Positions 17,123-26,356 of a stretch of DNA of 64,000 nt are shown here, piece after piece. The stretch spans positions 217,181 through 281,180 of the forward strand of contig JANPBU010000013.1 of the NCBI GenBank assembly GCA_031430595.1, in the 5' to 3' direction. Each line of letters starts with the position of its first letter. The first letter of the stretch is position 1. A program made the position numbers and the translations under genes. The notes beneath the pieces are model-generated. The model had not been told where the DNA came from, did not search any database, and saw only the letters and a program-made list of their open reading frames with translations. The DNA comes from JANNBN01 sp031430595 (lineage in GTDB: Bacteria; Actinomycetota; Acidimicrobiia; Acidimicrobiales; JANYDT01).

Positions 17123-18418
17123 TCAGCCTTCGGTTTCACCCTCGACCGAATCCGGGACCACCTGCGCATCCCACCAGAATGCGCTCACGATCGTTCCAGA
17201 TTTCGTCACTTTTGCAACGTCGACCGGGTCAACCCACCACCCGCCGGTTCCCTGCGCACCGAACCCAACCGACCATGCGCTGTCTGGGTCGTCGGCAGAA
17301 TGCATTTCGAACAGCACTTCGAACAGGTCGGTCGCAAGACCTTCCCTCACGTCGTCATCAAGGAACGCATCAATCGTGCGGGGATCACGATCAACTAAGC
17401 GATTAAATCCGCCAATCTGGGCTGGTCCCTCGGTTCCGAGCCAACTGTTGATCGAACCAAGGGCACGATAAAACTCTGACGAATCTGCTGCCCGTAATGC
17501 ACCCGCAAGAAATGGAAGCGCGCTGTCGAATCGGGCGTCGGTCGTTTCGGGAACGTTCCATTGCAACGAAAAATTCATCGCTAACGCTACGGTCGGGCCC
17601 CTCGATGGAGGCCCATCAGAACAGGTGTCGTTTTGTGGAACCATCTTCGGTGAACTCGCTGCCATATCTTCAGGTGAAACGTAGGTGACCCGCTGTGCAG
17701 GTTGGTTCACTGTTTCCTGCAACGTCGGCCCACCAGTCCAACCGGTGTCTGATCCGACCGGAACCATCTTCAGCCAAAACTGCAACATGCCTGCTTTTGG
17801 AAGCTTCGTTACGGTTCCGGTTCGCTCGGTTGTCGTAACGGGAAGCACCGGAAGGTCGGCGAGATTGAGTTGGGCCACCATACATAACGGTTCGTTGTTT
17901 ATGTCGAGCGGCACGCTTTGAGTCGCAGGGATGTCGCTCGGACCAAACAGATGCGACGACCAGGCTTCCGCGTTTTCGATGATTCCGGTGTAGTCAACGG
18001 CAATGTATGGGCGAGCAGACGAGGTGAATTCTGCGTTGTATACCGACAGGTCGGCCGGAACCGCTGGCGCCGCAGGTATAAAGCTGGAAAACGCAAGTGA
18101 TGGAACAACGGTACTTTCCGGTGTTGGCGCAGCGACCGGACTTGCAGACCCAGCCGCTACAACTAGCGCAAGTGTTGTCACTGGCCGTCGATCAGCGTTG
18201 TAGCGGAACGTTCCGATCGCGATGAGGCCCATGACAACGCACGCCGCCGTGAGTACTGTCTTTGCCCGGTGAGCCGACGGTTCAATCGGGGCGATGGGTG
18301 GTGAGACCGCAGCGTATGGGCTCGGAAGGTGACCGGGTTCAAGTGGGTGTTGGTCCGGGTCGTTGTTCTGGTTCGGCCCGGCTGGGTTCGGTGCTGGCGG
18401 TTCGAGCGTAGAGACCAT
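17123..18418 (-). CDS. membrane-anchored protein with Pro-rich N-terminus, function unknown
   Basis: The protein has 431 residues. Residues 1-50 are rich in Pro, Asn and His and probably cytoplasmic. One hydrophobic segment (about 54-74, TVLTAACVVMGLIAIGTF) anchors the protein, followed by an Ala/Pro/Thr-rich linker and a large extracytoplasmic domain of about 300 residues without a recognised family. The start ATG at 18418 is preceded by TAACGT 6 nt upstream, consistent with a leaderless transcript. Its 3' end faces the HAD gene with 5 bp between stops. Confidence 0.65.
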   Translation of the reverse strand: MVSTLEPPAPNPAGPNQNNDPDQHPLEPGHLPSPYAAVSPPIAPIEPSAHRAKTVLTAACVVMGLIAIGTFRYNADRRPVTTLALVVAAGSASPVAAPTPESTVVPSLAFSSFIPAAPAVPADLSVYNAEFTSSARPYIAVDYTGIIENAEAWSSHLFGPSDIPATQSVPLDINNEPLCMVAQLNLADLPVLPVTTTERTGTVTKLPKAGMLQFWLKMVPVGSDTGWTGGPTLQETVNQPAQRVTYVSPEDMAASSPKMVPQNDTCSDGPPSRGPTVALAMNFSLQWNVPETTDARFDSALPFLAGALRAADSSEFYRALGSINSWLGTEGPAQIGGFNRLVDRDPRTIDAFLDDDVREGLATDLFEVLFEMHSADDPDSAWSVGFGAQGTGGWWVDPVDVAKVTKSGTIVSAFWWDAQVVPDSVEGETEG

Positions 18419-18465
18419 GCGATCACGTTACCGGCGCAGCGAGTTCCAGCGGTGCCAAGTCACGT

Positions 18466-19476
18466 CTAGTCGGCATCAACCGCCGAGATGACAAACGCCA
18501 ACCCTTCAGAGGGACAATTGACCGCAAGGCGCAGAGCCCACCCGGTATCGGGCTCACCGGCCGTCCACAGCATCCATTGAAGTTCGCCAATAGCTTCACC
18601 GAGTTCTTCTGGGTGCACCACGTCATCATGTTCAAGAACATCTTCGGCGAAGCCACCGAGCGCCGTCAGCAGCCACCACAAGTCGCTTCGGGCTGACGCA
18701 AGACCGCGACGGCGACCATGGGCACCTCCACCACTGGCAGCCCACACCATGAGCGACATCGCTAGTGCTGCATCAATCTCGGCGATATGCGGCCGTCGAA
18801 CCCCGAGCGCCGCAATTGCATTCAGGCATTCCCCCTCTACGGCCAACACTTCGCATCGGCCGTTTGATTCGGTTGTCCAGGACCGAACGAGTGCTGTGAA
18901 CGCGGCGATAGTCGTCGGGTCTTTGGCCAGCGGGCCCGGCGAGGCTGCCTGATCAACCCGGCTGCACATCGGCAGTGCAGGGGCGAAATGTTCGACACGG
19001 CCAAGATGAAACACAGCCGGTACGTATGTTGGCTCCCAAGCCTGAAGCTCGAGGGGGATATCGAAGACGTTCGGAAGCGAAAGTGCAGTGACGTCGGTGG
19101 CTAATCGCTCGCCAGCAGCAACGAATTCATGGGCCAGCATTGCGCCACCGGGGGTTTTCGGAACGTGAGGTGCGAGATCAGCCCAGAGATGAGTGGTAGC
19201 TACGACCTCGGGAAACGGCCCAAGTGCGAATCGCATCGATGCTGAGTCAAGTACCGAAACTGCCACCTCGGGCGGGCCGTCGAGGGCCATGCGGTATTCG
19301 GCATACGCAGCGACTGGCCACAGTTGGTGACCGCGTTCAAGGGCCGCACGGGCGCTGTCACGGGCTTCGATTACTGCGCCCCAGTTGTCGTCAAGCACCA
19401 ATCCGTCGATGAGGGCACATCGATCGGCGATGTGGCTGAGTTCGACCTCCAACTCGTTTTGGTTGGGCTCGTTCAC
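18466..19476 (-). CDS. hypothetical protein, TPR-like helical
   Basis: The protein has 336 residues from a GTG at 19476, rich in Ala, Glu and Leu and without signal peptide or membrane helix, so it is soluble. The N-terminal half contains helix pairs (LSHIADRCALIDGLVLDD, EARDSARAALERGHQLWP) that could form a repeat-type scaffold, and the C-terminus repeats acidic EELGEAIGELQW-type helices. I do not recognise the family. TAGGGT lies 7 nt before the GTG. It runs divergently from the D-threonine-aldolase-like gene with 32 bp between them, and downstream the membrane-anchored gene follows after 47 bp. Confidence 0.6.
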   Translation of the reverse strand: MNEPNQNELEVELSHIADRCALIDGLVLDDNWGAVIEARDSARAALERGHQLWPVAAYAEYRMALDGPPEVAVSVLDSASMRFALGPFPEVVATTHLWADLAPHVPKTPGGAMLAHEFVAAGERLATDVTALSLPNVFDIPLELQAWEPTYVPAVFHLGRVEHFAPALPMCSRVDQAASPGPLAKDPTTIAAFTALVRSWTTESNGRCEVLAVEGECLNAIAALGVRRPHIAEIDAALAMSLMVWAASGGGAHGRRRGLASARSDLWWLLTALGGFAEDVLEHDDVVHPEELGEAIGELQWMLWTAGEPDTGWALRLAVNCPSEGLAFVISAVDAD

Positions 19477-19483
19477 TCAGCTC

Positions 19484-19502
19484 ACCCTAGGGCCACTACG
19501 GT
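19484..19502. promoter_or_regulatory. divergent -10 boxes for two leaderless GTG genes
   Basis: ACCCTA (19484-19489) is TAGGGT on the minus strand, 7 nt before the GTG at 19476. TACGGT (19497-19502) on the plus strand is 6 nt before the GTG at 19509. This is the same layout as at 7275-7284, again with no Shine-Dalgarno sequence. Confidence 0.45.
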
Positions 19503-19508
19503 TTCTCC

Positions 19509-20537
19509 GTGCCCTCCGCCCATCGCTTCGTCAATGACTTGACTACGCCAGCCCTACTGCTCGACGTCGATGCGTTCCAACACAACCTTTCCGTGATGGC
19601 AACACGGTTACCGGGCCGTCAGCTTCGACCGCACGTGAAGGCTCACAAAACCACTGCGTTGGCTCAGGAACAAACCAAACACGGTCACGACACGTTTACC
19701 TGCGCAACCATTCGTGAAATTGAAGGAATGGCCGCCGCCGGGTTAGGCCTTGACCTGCTACTTGCGAACGAGGTTGTCGACGCACGGCGACTTGGTGCGG
19801 TTGTTGCTGCTGGCATCGGGAGGGTCACCCTGGCGATCGATTCAGACGAAACCCTTGACGCCGCAGTTGCCGGAGGGGTTCGTGAGGTTGTCATTGACGT
19901 GAACATTGGCTTACCCCGCTGCGGGTGTGACCCTGCCGATGCCGGGCGACTCGCCGACCGTGCCCGCAAAGCCGGTTTGAGCGTTCGGGGGGTTATGGGT
20001 TACGAGGGGCACCTCATGATGGTTGTTGACCCAACTGAACAGCGCGAAAAGGTTGAGGCTTCCATGGCCCTCTTACTACGTGCACATAACGATGTTGGCG
20101 GCGAATTGGTGAGCGCTGGTGGTACTGGAACCCACATAGTCAATACCTGGGCAACAGAAATTCAAGCTGGGTCGTATGCGCTCATGGATACCCAGTACGC
20201 AGAGCATAATGAGTTTGCATTTCGTCAGGCCCTGTCGATTCTTGGGTCAGTGATTTCAGTATCTCGTGACACCGGGTCGAAGGGTTGGGCGGTGGCTGAT
20301 GTTGGGCTGAAGGCGCAGGGAATGGACCACGGTTTACCCACTATTGCCGATGCTTCCGTCTGGTTTTGTTCAGATGAGCACGTGACGTTTGCCCCAGCTG
20401 AACCGGTCCACTTTGGTGATCGAGTCCGTGTGGTGCCAGCACACTGCGACCCGACCGTGGCCTACCACGACCGAATGTGGCTGGTTCAAGGTGACGAGGT
20501 CGTCGATTCATGGCCCGTTGATCTCAAGGGTTGGTAA
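19509..20537 (+). CDS. D-threonine aldolase-like PLP enzyme (alanine racemase fold)
   Basis: The protein has 342 residues from a GTG. The N-terminal alanine-racemase-type barrel carries the PLP lysine motif RPHVKAHKT (Lys44). Near the C-terminus VPAHCD gives His312-x-Asp314; in D-threonine aldolases the metal site is an H-x-D pair, while D-serine dehydratases use H-x-C (family knowledge). This favours a metal-dependent D-threonine (beta-hydroxy D-amino acid) aldolase giving glycine and an aldehyde; a D-serine dehydratase is the alternative. It is followed 6 bp later by the pseudouridine synthase gene, probably in one transcript. Confidence 0.82.
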   Translation: MPSAHRFVNDLTTPALLLDVDAFQHNLSVMATRLPGRQLRPHVKAHKTTALAQEQTKHGHDTFTCATIREIEGMAAAGLGLDLLLANEVVDARRLGAVVAAGIGRVTLAIDSDETLDAAVAGGVREVVIDVNIGLPRCGCDPADAGRLADRARKAGLSVRGVMGYEGHLMMVVDPTEQREKVEASMALLLRAHNDVGGELVSAGGTGTHIVNTWATEIQAGSYALMDTQYAEHNEFAFRQALSILGSVISVSRDTGSKGWAVADVGLKAQGMDHGLPTIADASVWFCSDEHVTFAPAEPVHFGDRVRVVPAHCDPTVAYHDRMWLVQGDEVVDSWPVDLKGW

Positions 20538-20543
20538 CTGACT

Positions 20544-20598
20544 ATGAACGACACAAATATGAACGACACGAATATGAACGACACGACTATGAACGAAG
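20544..20598 (+). repeat. 15-bp tandem repeat of the start codon region
   Basis: ATGAACGACACAAAT, ATGAACGACACGAAT, ATGAACGACACGACT and a partial ATGAACGAA follow each other at the 5' end of the pseudouridine synthase gene. Each unit carries an in-frame ATG. Confidence 0.85.
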
Positions 20599-21356
20599 AA
20601 AACGAATTCCCTGATGAAAGTAGATCGGCACCGAATGGTGTGCGGCTCTCGAAACTCATGGTGTCACTTGGCATCTGTTCACGACGCGAGGCTGACGACT
20701 TCATTGCGGCCGGGCAGGTCTTTGTTGACGGTACCGTCGTCGACGTGCTCGGAACGCGGGTATCAGCCGATGCCGTCATCACACTTTCAGACGACGCAAA
20801 GGTCGAACAGAAAAACCTGTTGACGGTCATTGTTAACAAGCCAGTTGGGTATGTATCGACCCAACCCGAGCGAGGGTACCGCCCAGCGATCGACCTCGTT
20901 CACCCCGACAGCGAGTTCCCATACGACACCGAGATTTTGCATCGTAAACACCTTCGAACCCTGGCGGCGGCGGGTCGACTCGACATTGACTCTCACGGTT
21001 TGCTCGTACTCACCCAAGATGGTCGGCTGGCTTCGCAAATCATAGGTGCGCATGCAAATGTGGAAAAAGAGTATCTCGTAAGAATTTCAGGGAATCTCAG
21101 TGACGACGCGATCGAGGTACTTAGCCACGGTTTGAGCCTTGATGACAAACCGTTACTTCCTGCGGTTGTTGAATGGGCGAACGAAAGCCAGGTTCGATTC
21201 ATTCTTCGAGAGGGACGCAAACGCCAAATTCGTCGGATGTGTGAAGCAGTTGACGTGAGGGTCGTTGATCTCAAACGGGTTCGGATTGGAAATATCCGGC
21301 TCGGCAATCTTCCAACCGGCTGTTGGAGATTTCTTCAGCCCGATGAGCACGTGTAA
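20544..21356 (+). CDS. RsuA/RluF-family 23S rRNA pseudouridine synthase
   Basis: The protein has 270 residues. An S4 RNA-binding domain (about residues 33-78, RLSKLMVSLGICSRREADDFI) is followed by the catalytic domain with GRLDIDSHGLL, where Asp147 is the nucleophile. The blocks NKPVGYVST and REGRKRQIRRMC, and the spacing, are closest to RluF-type members. The product isomerises a uridine in ribosomal RNA. The N-terminus is odd: the first 18 residues are three near-identical MNDTN units followed by MNE, so four possible ATG starts lie in frame before the S4 domain. Confidence 0.85.
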   Translation: MNDTNMNDTNMNDTTMNEENEFPDESRSAPNGVRLSKLMVSLGICSRREADDFIAAGQVFVDGTVVDVLGTRVSADAVITLSDDAKVEQKNLLTVIVNKPVGYVSTQPERGYRPAIDLVHPDSEFPYDTEILHRKHLRTLAAAGRLDIDSHGLLVLTQDGRLASQIIGAHANVEKEYLVRISGNLSDDAIEVLSHGLSLDDKPLLPAVVEWANESQVRFILREGRKRQIRRMCEAVDVRVVDLKRVRIGNIRLGNLPTGCWRFLQPDEHV

Positions 21357-21368
21357 CCGGCGCGTTAC

Positions 21369-21971
21369 TCAAACCAACAATGCGACCAGGCTGGTGAACG
21401 CTCGGGCTCGATGCGAAATGAGCTGTTTTGCTTCAGACGGTGCAACAGCGAATGTTTGTGGGGCCAGTTCATCGGCCACAAACACCGGGTCGTACCCAAA
21501 GCCACCGCTGCCCATCAGTTGTAACGAGATGTAACCTTCGACCCGGCCCTCGGCGAACACCTCGCGACCATCAGGAAAGCTCACTAACGCGACCGTTACA
21601 AACGCCGCCCGTCGAGCTTCTGGAGTGAGCGCCCCTACCAACCTAAGTTCGCTGAGTAAGTAGTTCACATTGTCTGCGTAACTAGCGTTTTCCCCGGCAA
21701 ATCGGGCCGCGTAAATGCCCGGTCGACCATCAAGGGCCTCAACAAACAGGCCAGTATCGTCGGCGACCGCCGCCGTGCCGGTTGCTGTGCACAACGCCCG
21801 GGCCTTTAGCCGGGCGTTTCCGGTGAGTGAGTCAGCATCTTCCACAACGTCTTGAACCCATTCTGGGCGCGGCAGAACGCGTATATTGGGGGCGAGTCGT
21901 TGTAGAAGTTCGTTGATTTCGTCAACCTTGTGTGGGTTGGCCGAAGCCATAACGAGCTCAATCACGCTCAT
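21369..21971 (-). CDS. rdgB: XTP/dITP diphosphatase (RdgB/HAM1)
   Basis: The protein has 200 residues from the ATG at 21971; the longer reading from 22064 overlaps RNase PH heavily and adds a sequence foreign to the family. The signature SANPHKVDEI at the N-terminus, ADDTGLFVEALDGRPGIYAARFAG and SGGFGYDPVF are all present, so this is a complete house-cleaning enzyme that removes non-canonical purine triphosphates such as ITP and XTP. It begins 4 bp after the stop of rph, the conserved rph-rdgB order. Confidence 0.93.
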   Translation of the reverse strand: MSVIELVMASANPHKVDEINELLQRLAPNIRVLPRPEWVQDVVEDADSLTGNARLKARALCTATGTAAVADDTGLFVEALDGRPGIYAARFAGENASYADNVNYLLSELRLVGALTPEARRAAFVTVALVSFPDGREVFAEGRVEGYISLQLMGSGGFGYDPVFVADELAPQTFAVAPSEAKQLISHRARAFTSLVALLV

Positions 21972-21975
21972 ATGT

Positions 21976-22749
21976 TCAACGAGGGTCGAGTGCTCGGGGC
22001 GCTGGCGCAACTGCGAGGATGGCACGTTGGGCCGAAATGATTTGTTGGATACCAGCCTCACCAAGAATCAGCATTTCATTCAAGACGCTTCGCCCAAATG
22101 TTCGACCTTCCGCCGTGCCCTGCAATTCGGTGAACTCGCCGGTGCCAGTCATCACTACGTTCATGTCGACATCGGCGGTTGAGTCTTCTGAGTAGTCAAG
22201 GTCGAGCATCGGTACTCCCGCCACCACACCAACAGAAATGGCTGCGCACTCGGTAAGCAGCGGGTGGGTCGTGAGCGAACCTTGTTGCATAAGGCGGGTA
22301 CATGCGTCGTGAAGCGCAACATAGGCACCGCAAATCGATGCAGTTCGGGTTCCACCGTCGGCTTGCAGCACGTCACAATCGAGAAGGATTTGGCGTTCGC
22401 CCAGTGCCCTCATATCGGTCACGCTTCGAAGTGCTCGCCCGATGAGCCGCTGAATTTCTTGGGTTCGACCCGATTGCTTTCCTTTTGCGGCTTCTCGCGT
22501 AACTCGTTCTGGTGAGCTGCCTGGCAACATCGAGTATTCCGCGGTAACCCAGCCCTTTTGAGACCCCTTCATCCAACGCGGTACGTCTTCGTCGACCGAC
22601 GCAGTGCACAAGACTTGCGTTCGACCAAACGAAACGAGCACCGAGCCGGAAGCGAATTCGGTGAAGTCGCGTTGGAATGTGAGTGGTCGAAGGTCTGAAA
22701 CTGTTCGTTCGTAACTACGAAGGGGGGTCTTAAGAGGGGAAGTTGTCAT
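21976..22749 (-). CDS. rph: ribonuclease PH
   Basis: The protein has 257 residues, the usual length. RNase PH features are present: RTQEIQRLIGRALRS, the DCDVLQADGGTRTASICGA block with the phosphate-binding region, and DLDYSEDSTADVDMN. The enzyme trims the 3' ends of tRNA precursors using phosphate. TAACCT lies 6 nt before the ATG, giving a leaderless start. It is followed by rdgB, and the upstream gene is divergent with about 50 bp between starts. Confidence 0.95.
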   Translation of the reverse strand: MTTSPLKTPLRSYERTVSDLRPLTFQRDFTEFASGSVLVSFGRTQVLCTASVDEDVPRWMKGSQKGWVTAEYSMLPGSSPERVTREAAKGKQSGRTQEIQRLIGRALRSVTDMRALGERQILLDCDVLQADGGTRTASICGAYVALHDACTRLMQQGSLTTHPLLTECAAISVGVVAGVPMLDLDYSEDSTADVDMNVVMTGTGEFTELQGTAEGRTFGRSVLNEMLILGEAGIQQIISAQRAILAVAPAPRALDPR

Positions 22750-22802
22750 TCCGCAAGGTTAGTTCGCGACCCAGTCACTCAAGGGAGAGCCTGTGAGAGC
22801 CG

Positions 22803-24107
22803 ATGGATAGCGCAATGCCAGTCATGTCCGCGTTCGATGTGCGTCACCTTTCCCGCCGAAGCGGGTTTGGGGCCACGCCCGCGCAATTGGCGACGTATGT
22901 GGGGCAGGAACGCGGCGTTGTGGTCGATCTCTTTTTGAATGCACCTCGCGCTGCACTTACCGTTCCGGCACTGTCACCCGGCGATTCTGACTACACGCAG
23001 CTCACCGTGATTCGGCGGTGGTGGTTACAGCGCATGGTCGACGTACCCAATCCTATTGAAGAAAAGCTCACGTTGTTTTGGCACAACCTCATGCCAACCT
23101 CGTATTGGAAGGTGCCCCGCCCCGACCTGCTACTGGCTCAAAATATGACGCTGCGAGATGGTGCGTTTGGAAGTATCGCAGCGCTGGTGAAGGCGATAGC
23201 GGTCGACGCATCGATGTTGCGCTATCTCGACAACGCCGAAAATGTTGCAGGTGCACCGAACGAAAACTTTGCACGCGAACTTATGGAACTGTTTACGTTA
23301 GGTGTTGATAACGGGTACACCCAGGCCGATGTTGTTGACTCGGCTCGCGCATGGAGTGGATACACGCTGAACGCAAGCGGTGTCTCGGTATTTGACCCGA
23401 ACACCCATGATGGCGGTCTTAAGACCATTTTCGGTAAGACCCAGGCGTGGAAGGGTCCGGAGCTGATCGATGAGATTTTGACCGGTAGCCGGGCGGTCGC
23501 CTCGTCACAGTTTTTGGCGAAACGATTCTGGGCGTTTTATGCGCGGCCGAGTGAAGATGCTGCCTTGATTGCGTCGCTTGCTACTGACCTTCGTTCGGTT
23601 GGAATGAACACTCGAGAGTTTTTGCGGCTGATGTTCAAACGAGACGAGTTTTATGCTGAACCGTGTCGCAATACGCTGGTTCGAAGCCCGATTGAGTGGG
23701 GTGTTGCGTTGCTTCGAAGCACCCAGCTTGGGGTGAGCGCAACCGGTCTTGATTGGGCGCTTGCTGCACTCGGGCAGGTGCCGTTTGAACCTCCAAGTGT
23801 GTCGGGTTGGAAACCAAACCAGTACTGGATTACTGAAGCAGCACTTTGGAAAAAGGCAGCCATGGCAAGCATTATTGGTTGGACAGCTAACTCTGCGGGC
23901 TTTCTTTCTTCAATCGAAGCTGCTGATGTCGCAACCGCCGTTCAGGTTGGTCTCGACGCATTCGGAACCCCTTCAGTTTCGAATACCACACGGTCGGCGC
24001 TCGAAGGTATTTTGCGGTCGAATCGTGACCCCGGAATTGGCGGCTCAGGACAACGGTCGAATCTGGTTCGTGCCATCGCTCTCACTCCAGAATTTCAGCT
24101 CGCATGA
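22803..24107 (+). CDS. DUF1800 family protein
   Basis: The protein has 434 residues. The start HLSRRSGFGATPAQL, the motif LFWHNLMPTSYWKV, NENFARELMELFTLGVDNGYTQADV and FLAKRFWAFYARP match the DUF1800 family. The gene is nearly always paired with a DUF1501 gene, as here, where the two share ATGA. The biochemical role is not established; context in other bacteria suggests handling of an exported or surface polymer or protein (family knowledge). AAGGGAG upstream of the ATG is a Shine-Dalgarno sequence. Confidence 0.9.
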   Translation: MDSAMPVMSAFDVRHLSRRSGFGATPAQLATYVGQERGVVVDLFLNAPRAALTVPALSPGDSDYTQLTVIRRWWLQRMVDVPNPIEEKLTLFWHNLMPTSYWKVPRPDLLLAQNMTLRDGAFGSIAALVKAIAVDASMLRYLDNAENVAGAPNENFARELMELFTLGVDNGYTQADVVDSARAWSGYTLNASGVSVFDPNTHDGGLKTIFGKTQAWKGPELIDEILTGSRAVASSQFLAKRFWAFYARPSEDAALIASLATDLRSVGMNTREFLRLMFKRDEFYAEPCRNTLVRSPIEWGVALLRSTQLGVSATGLDWALAALGQVPFEPPSVSGWKPNQYWITEAALWKKAAMASIIGWTANSAGFLSSIEAADVATAVQVGLDAFGTPSVSNTTRSALEGILRSNRDPGIGGSGQRSNLVRAIALTPEFQLA

Positions 24108-24165
24108 ACAATCAAAAACAGCCAGCTCGCATGAACAATCAGAAACAGCCAGCTGGCATGAACAC
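24104..24165 (+). repeat. 27-bp tandem repeat of the start codon region
   Basis: Two 27-bp units that start with ATGAACAATCA, at 24104-24130 and 24131-24157, are followed by a partial third unit starting at 24158. Each begins with ATG in frame and encodes MNNQKQPA(R/G). The arrangement parallels the 15-bp repeat at 20544. Confidence 0.85.
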
Positions 24166-25996
24166 TCAGACTCCTGACTACTCGGACGGTGCTGAGGAGA
24201 TGGTTTCTGCGCCACGACTCCAGCTTTCGGCCGAAGAGCAAGCCCTCATTCAGCCCGCGATTGATCGTTTCGCGGGTCAGCAACTCGATCGAATTCTCGG
24301 ATCCCTTGATCGGTTAGGTGAAGCTGCGTTGAGTCGTCGTCGGGCCCTACAAATCGCTACAGGGATTGCGGCCGGGACGATTGCATCGACTAAACTTTCA
24401 CCCCTTCGACGTCTACTCGGTATCGATTCTGCGGGTGCAGCGACGAATGACGGCATCGTGGTGCTCGTGTACCTCGACGGTGGAAATGATGGGCTGAACA
24501 CGTTGGTTCCGCTAACCAATTCGTTGTATCCGACACTTCGCCGAACGTTGGCGATTAACGGGGCAACCACTCTTCCGATCAACGCTGATTACGGCCTCAA
24601 CCCGGCATTACCATATGTACACAGTCAGTACACGAGCGGACGAGTTGCAGTCATTCGGGGTCTCGGTTACGGCCCAGCAAACCTCAGCCACTTTACGTCG
24701 ATTGACCATTGGCATAATGGGTTCGGTGCCGCAAATGGTCCGTTGCAAGCTGTTCCGCATTCCGGTTGGATTGGTCGTTACACCGACACGCTTGGTACGG
24801 CGAATCCGTTTGCGGCAGCGACTATGGGTACGCAGGTTCCGCTGTCGATGCGAGGCCTATCGAGTTCGGCATTGCTCATTCCGACGCAAGAAGAAACGCT
24901 GCTCGGGTCACGCCCAAACGAACTCAACGATGCCTGGCTGGTTGAGGCATTGCGCCAAATTGACGTTGGTGGAACCGGCGCCGGGCCCCTGGCGAACCTG
25001 TTGGCCTCTACCGGTGTTCGGGCTACGCGTGCTGCATCGGGGGCGACCAGCACCTGGAACAATGCGGTTGGCACGGCGATTGGTCGTCAGCTACACATGG
25101 CAGCGAACCTCATCAATGCAAACTTAGGAACACGCGTGATCACCGTTGCGCTTGACGGTTTTGACACGCATGCCGGTCAGCGACCGATTCACCAGAGGCT
25201 GCTGAGTGAGCTTGACACGGCGTTGCAGGGCTTCTTCCAACGTGTTGCACCAGAGCATGCGCGCAAGGTTACGGTTGTGACGTATTCCGAGTTTGGGCGA
25301 CGAGCCAGGGCGAACGATTCGGACGGCACCGATCACGGCACGTCTTCAATTGCGATGGTGATGGGGGCAAACGTTTCCGGAGGTTTGTATGGTGATGACC
25401 CGGGGCTTTCCAACCTTGATGCAAACGGTAACCCGCAGGTCGTGCACGACTTCCGCCGATTGTATGCGTCGTTACTTCAGGGTTGGTTGTTAGCTGACCC
25501 CGCTCAGATTCTTGGTGCCACGCACAACCCGTTCCCGTTGTTCGCGGCGGCACCCGGAATTGTGCCGGTACCCACGACCATTGGTGCTTCCACCACGACC
25601 GTTGCCGGTTCAACGTCAACAACCATTGCAACTCCAACAACTGTTGCCGGGGCGACGACTTCAATCACGGTAGGTGCGACAGTGCCTCCGCCGACGACGG
25701 TGCCCGTTCCAGCGCCTGTTTCGATAACAGTTCTCGGTGTCCCGCTTTCGCTGAGGGCGACTCGATTCGTCGTTGAACGACCAGCGGGAATTATCAACGA
25801 CTGGCTTGCTGTCGCTGCCGTTGGAAGCCCCCCAGAGACGTACATTTCCCGAAAGATGCTTCCTGGAAAAGGCGCGAACAGCGGATCATCTGCTGTGATT
25901 GCGCTTGCGATGCCGCCGGCTGGAAGCTACGAAATTCGGTACTTCTCGTCGACACCAGCACTACTGGCGGCTGTAACAATTCCCGTCTCTGACTAA
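24104..25996 (+). CDS. DUF1501 family protein with Tat-like signal
   Basis: The protein has 630 residues. The first 24 residues are two near-identical MNNQKQPA units and a partial third. Around residues 75-110 SRRRALQIATGIAAGTIAS resembles a twin-arginine signal, placed far inside the protein. The DUF1501 domain follows: LVYLDGGNDGLNTLVPL, the GFDTHAGQ motif, VTYSEFGRRARANDSDGTDHG. The family adopts an alkaline-phosphatase-like fold and is probably a sulfatase-like or phosphatase-like enzyme (inference from the family). A Thr/Val/Pro-rich linker (about residues 485-540) leads to a C-terminal beta domain. Confidence 0.87.
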   Translation: MNNQKQPARMNNQKQPAGMNTQTPDYSDGAEEMVSAPRLQLSAEEQALIQPAIDRFAGQQLDRILGSLDRLGEAALSRRRALQIATGIAAGTIASTKLSPLRRLLGIDSAGAATNDGIVVLVYLDGGNDGLNTLVPLTNSLYPTLRRTLAINGATTLPINADYGLNPALPYVHSQYTSGRVAVIRGLGYGPANLSHFTSIDHWHNGFGAANGPLQAVPHSGWIGRYTDTLGTANPFAAATMGTQVPLSMRGLSSSALLIPTQEETLLGSRPNELNDAWLVEALRQIDVGGTGAGPLANLLASTGVRATRAASGATSTWNNAVGTAIGRQLHMAANLINANLGTRVITVALDGFDTHAGQRPIHQRLLSELDTALQGFFQRVAPEHARKVTVVTYSEFGRRARANDSDGTDHGTSSIAMVMGANVSGGLYGDDPGLSNLDANGNPQVVHDFRRLYASLLQGWLLADPAQILGATHNPFPLFAAAPGIVPVPTTIGASTTTVAGSTSTTIATPTTVAGATTSITVGATVPPPTTVPVPAPVSITVLGVPLSLRATRFVVERPAGIINDWLAVAAVGSPPETYISRKMLPGKGANSGSSAVIALAMPPAGSYEIRYFSSTPALLAAVTIPVSD

Positions 25997-26127
25997 GCGG
26001 CCAAACGGACCACCGCCTGTGTTTGGACGTGGGCCGGCTGGACCATTGTCGTCGCTAGGAGTAGTCGGATCATTAAGTCAGATGATGGTCACGACCATTG
26101 CTACCTCGAAAGTACGAGCATCCACCT

Positions 26128-26143
26128 GCAGGTTTTTTCCTGC
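26128..26143 (+). promoter_or_regulatory. leader hairpin of the first pilin gene
   Basis: GCAGG and CCTGC pair around a run of six T, followed by AAAGGAAC 6 nt before the ATG at 26162. Comparable small hairpins (CAGGT...ACCTG at about 26496-26517, GCAGGT...ATCTGC at about 27449-27465) precede pilin genes 2 and 4, so a hairpin plus AAGGAAC is a shared leader. Confidence 0.45.
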
Positions 26144-26161
26144 GAAACAAAGGAACACTGA

Positions 26162-26356
26162 ATGCTCGAACTATTCGTTTCACTACAAACTCTTGTTGGC
26201 GTTCGTAAAGCCAGCATCGAAGAACACGGGGCTACTGGCGTTCAATACGCAGCCGGAGTCGGTCTCTTTGCCTTAGCGATGATCGGCGCATTTTGGCTCT
26301 TCGATCGTGACGAACGAACGGCATTCAACATCACGGCGAACACCCTTCCGGCCTGA
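26162..26356 (+). CDS. degenerate Flp-type pilin (copy 1)
   Basis: The protein has 64 residues with the same length, N-terminus (MLELFVSLQTL) and C-terminus (NTLP) as the three following pilins. The peptidase cleavage site is kept as HG/ATGVQY, but position +5 after the cut is Gln28 instead of the Glu that Flp/type IVb pilins need for assembly, and the hydrophobic helix is altered (GVGLFALAMIGAF). It could be a minor pilin or a decaying copy. The leader hairpin and AAAGGAAC ribosome site are intact, so it is probably still expressed. Confidence 0.75.
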   Translation: MLELFVSLQTLVGVRKASIEEHGATGVQYAAGVGLFALAMIGAFWLFDRDERTAFNITANTLPA

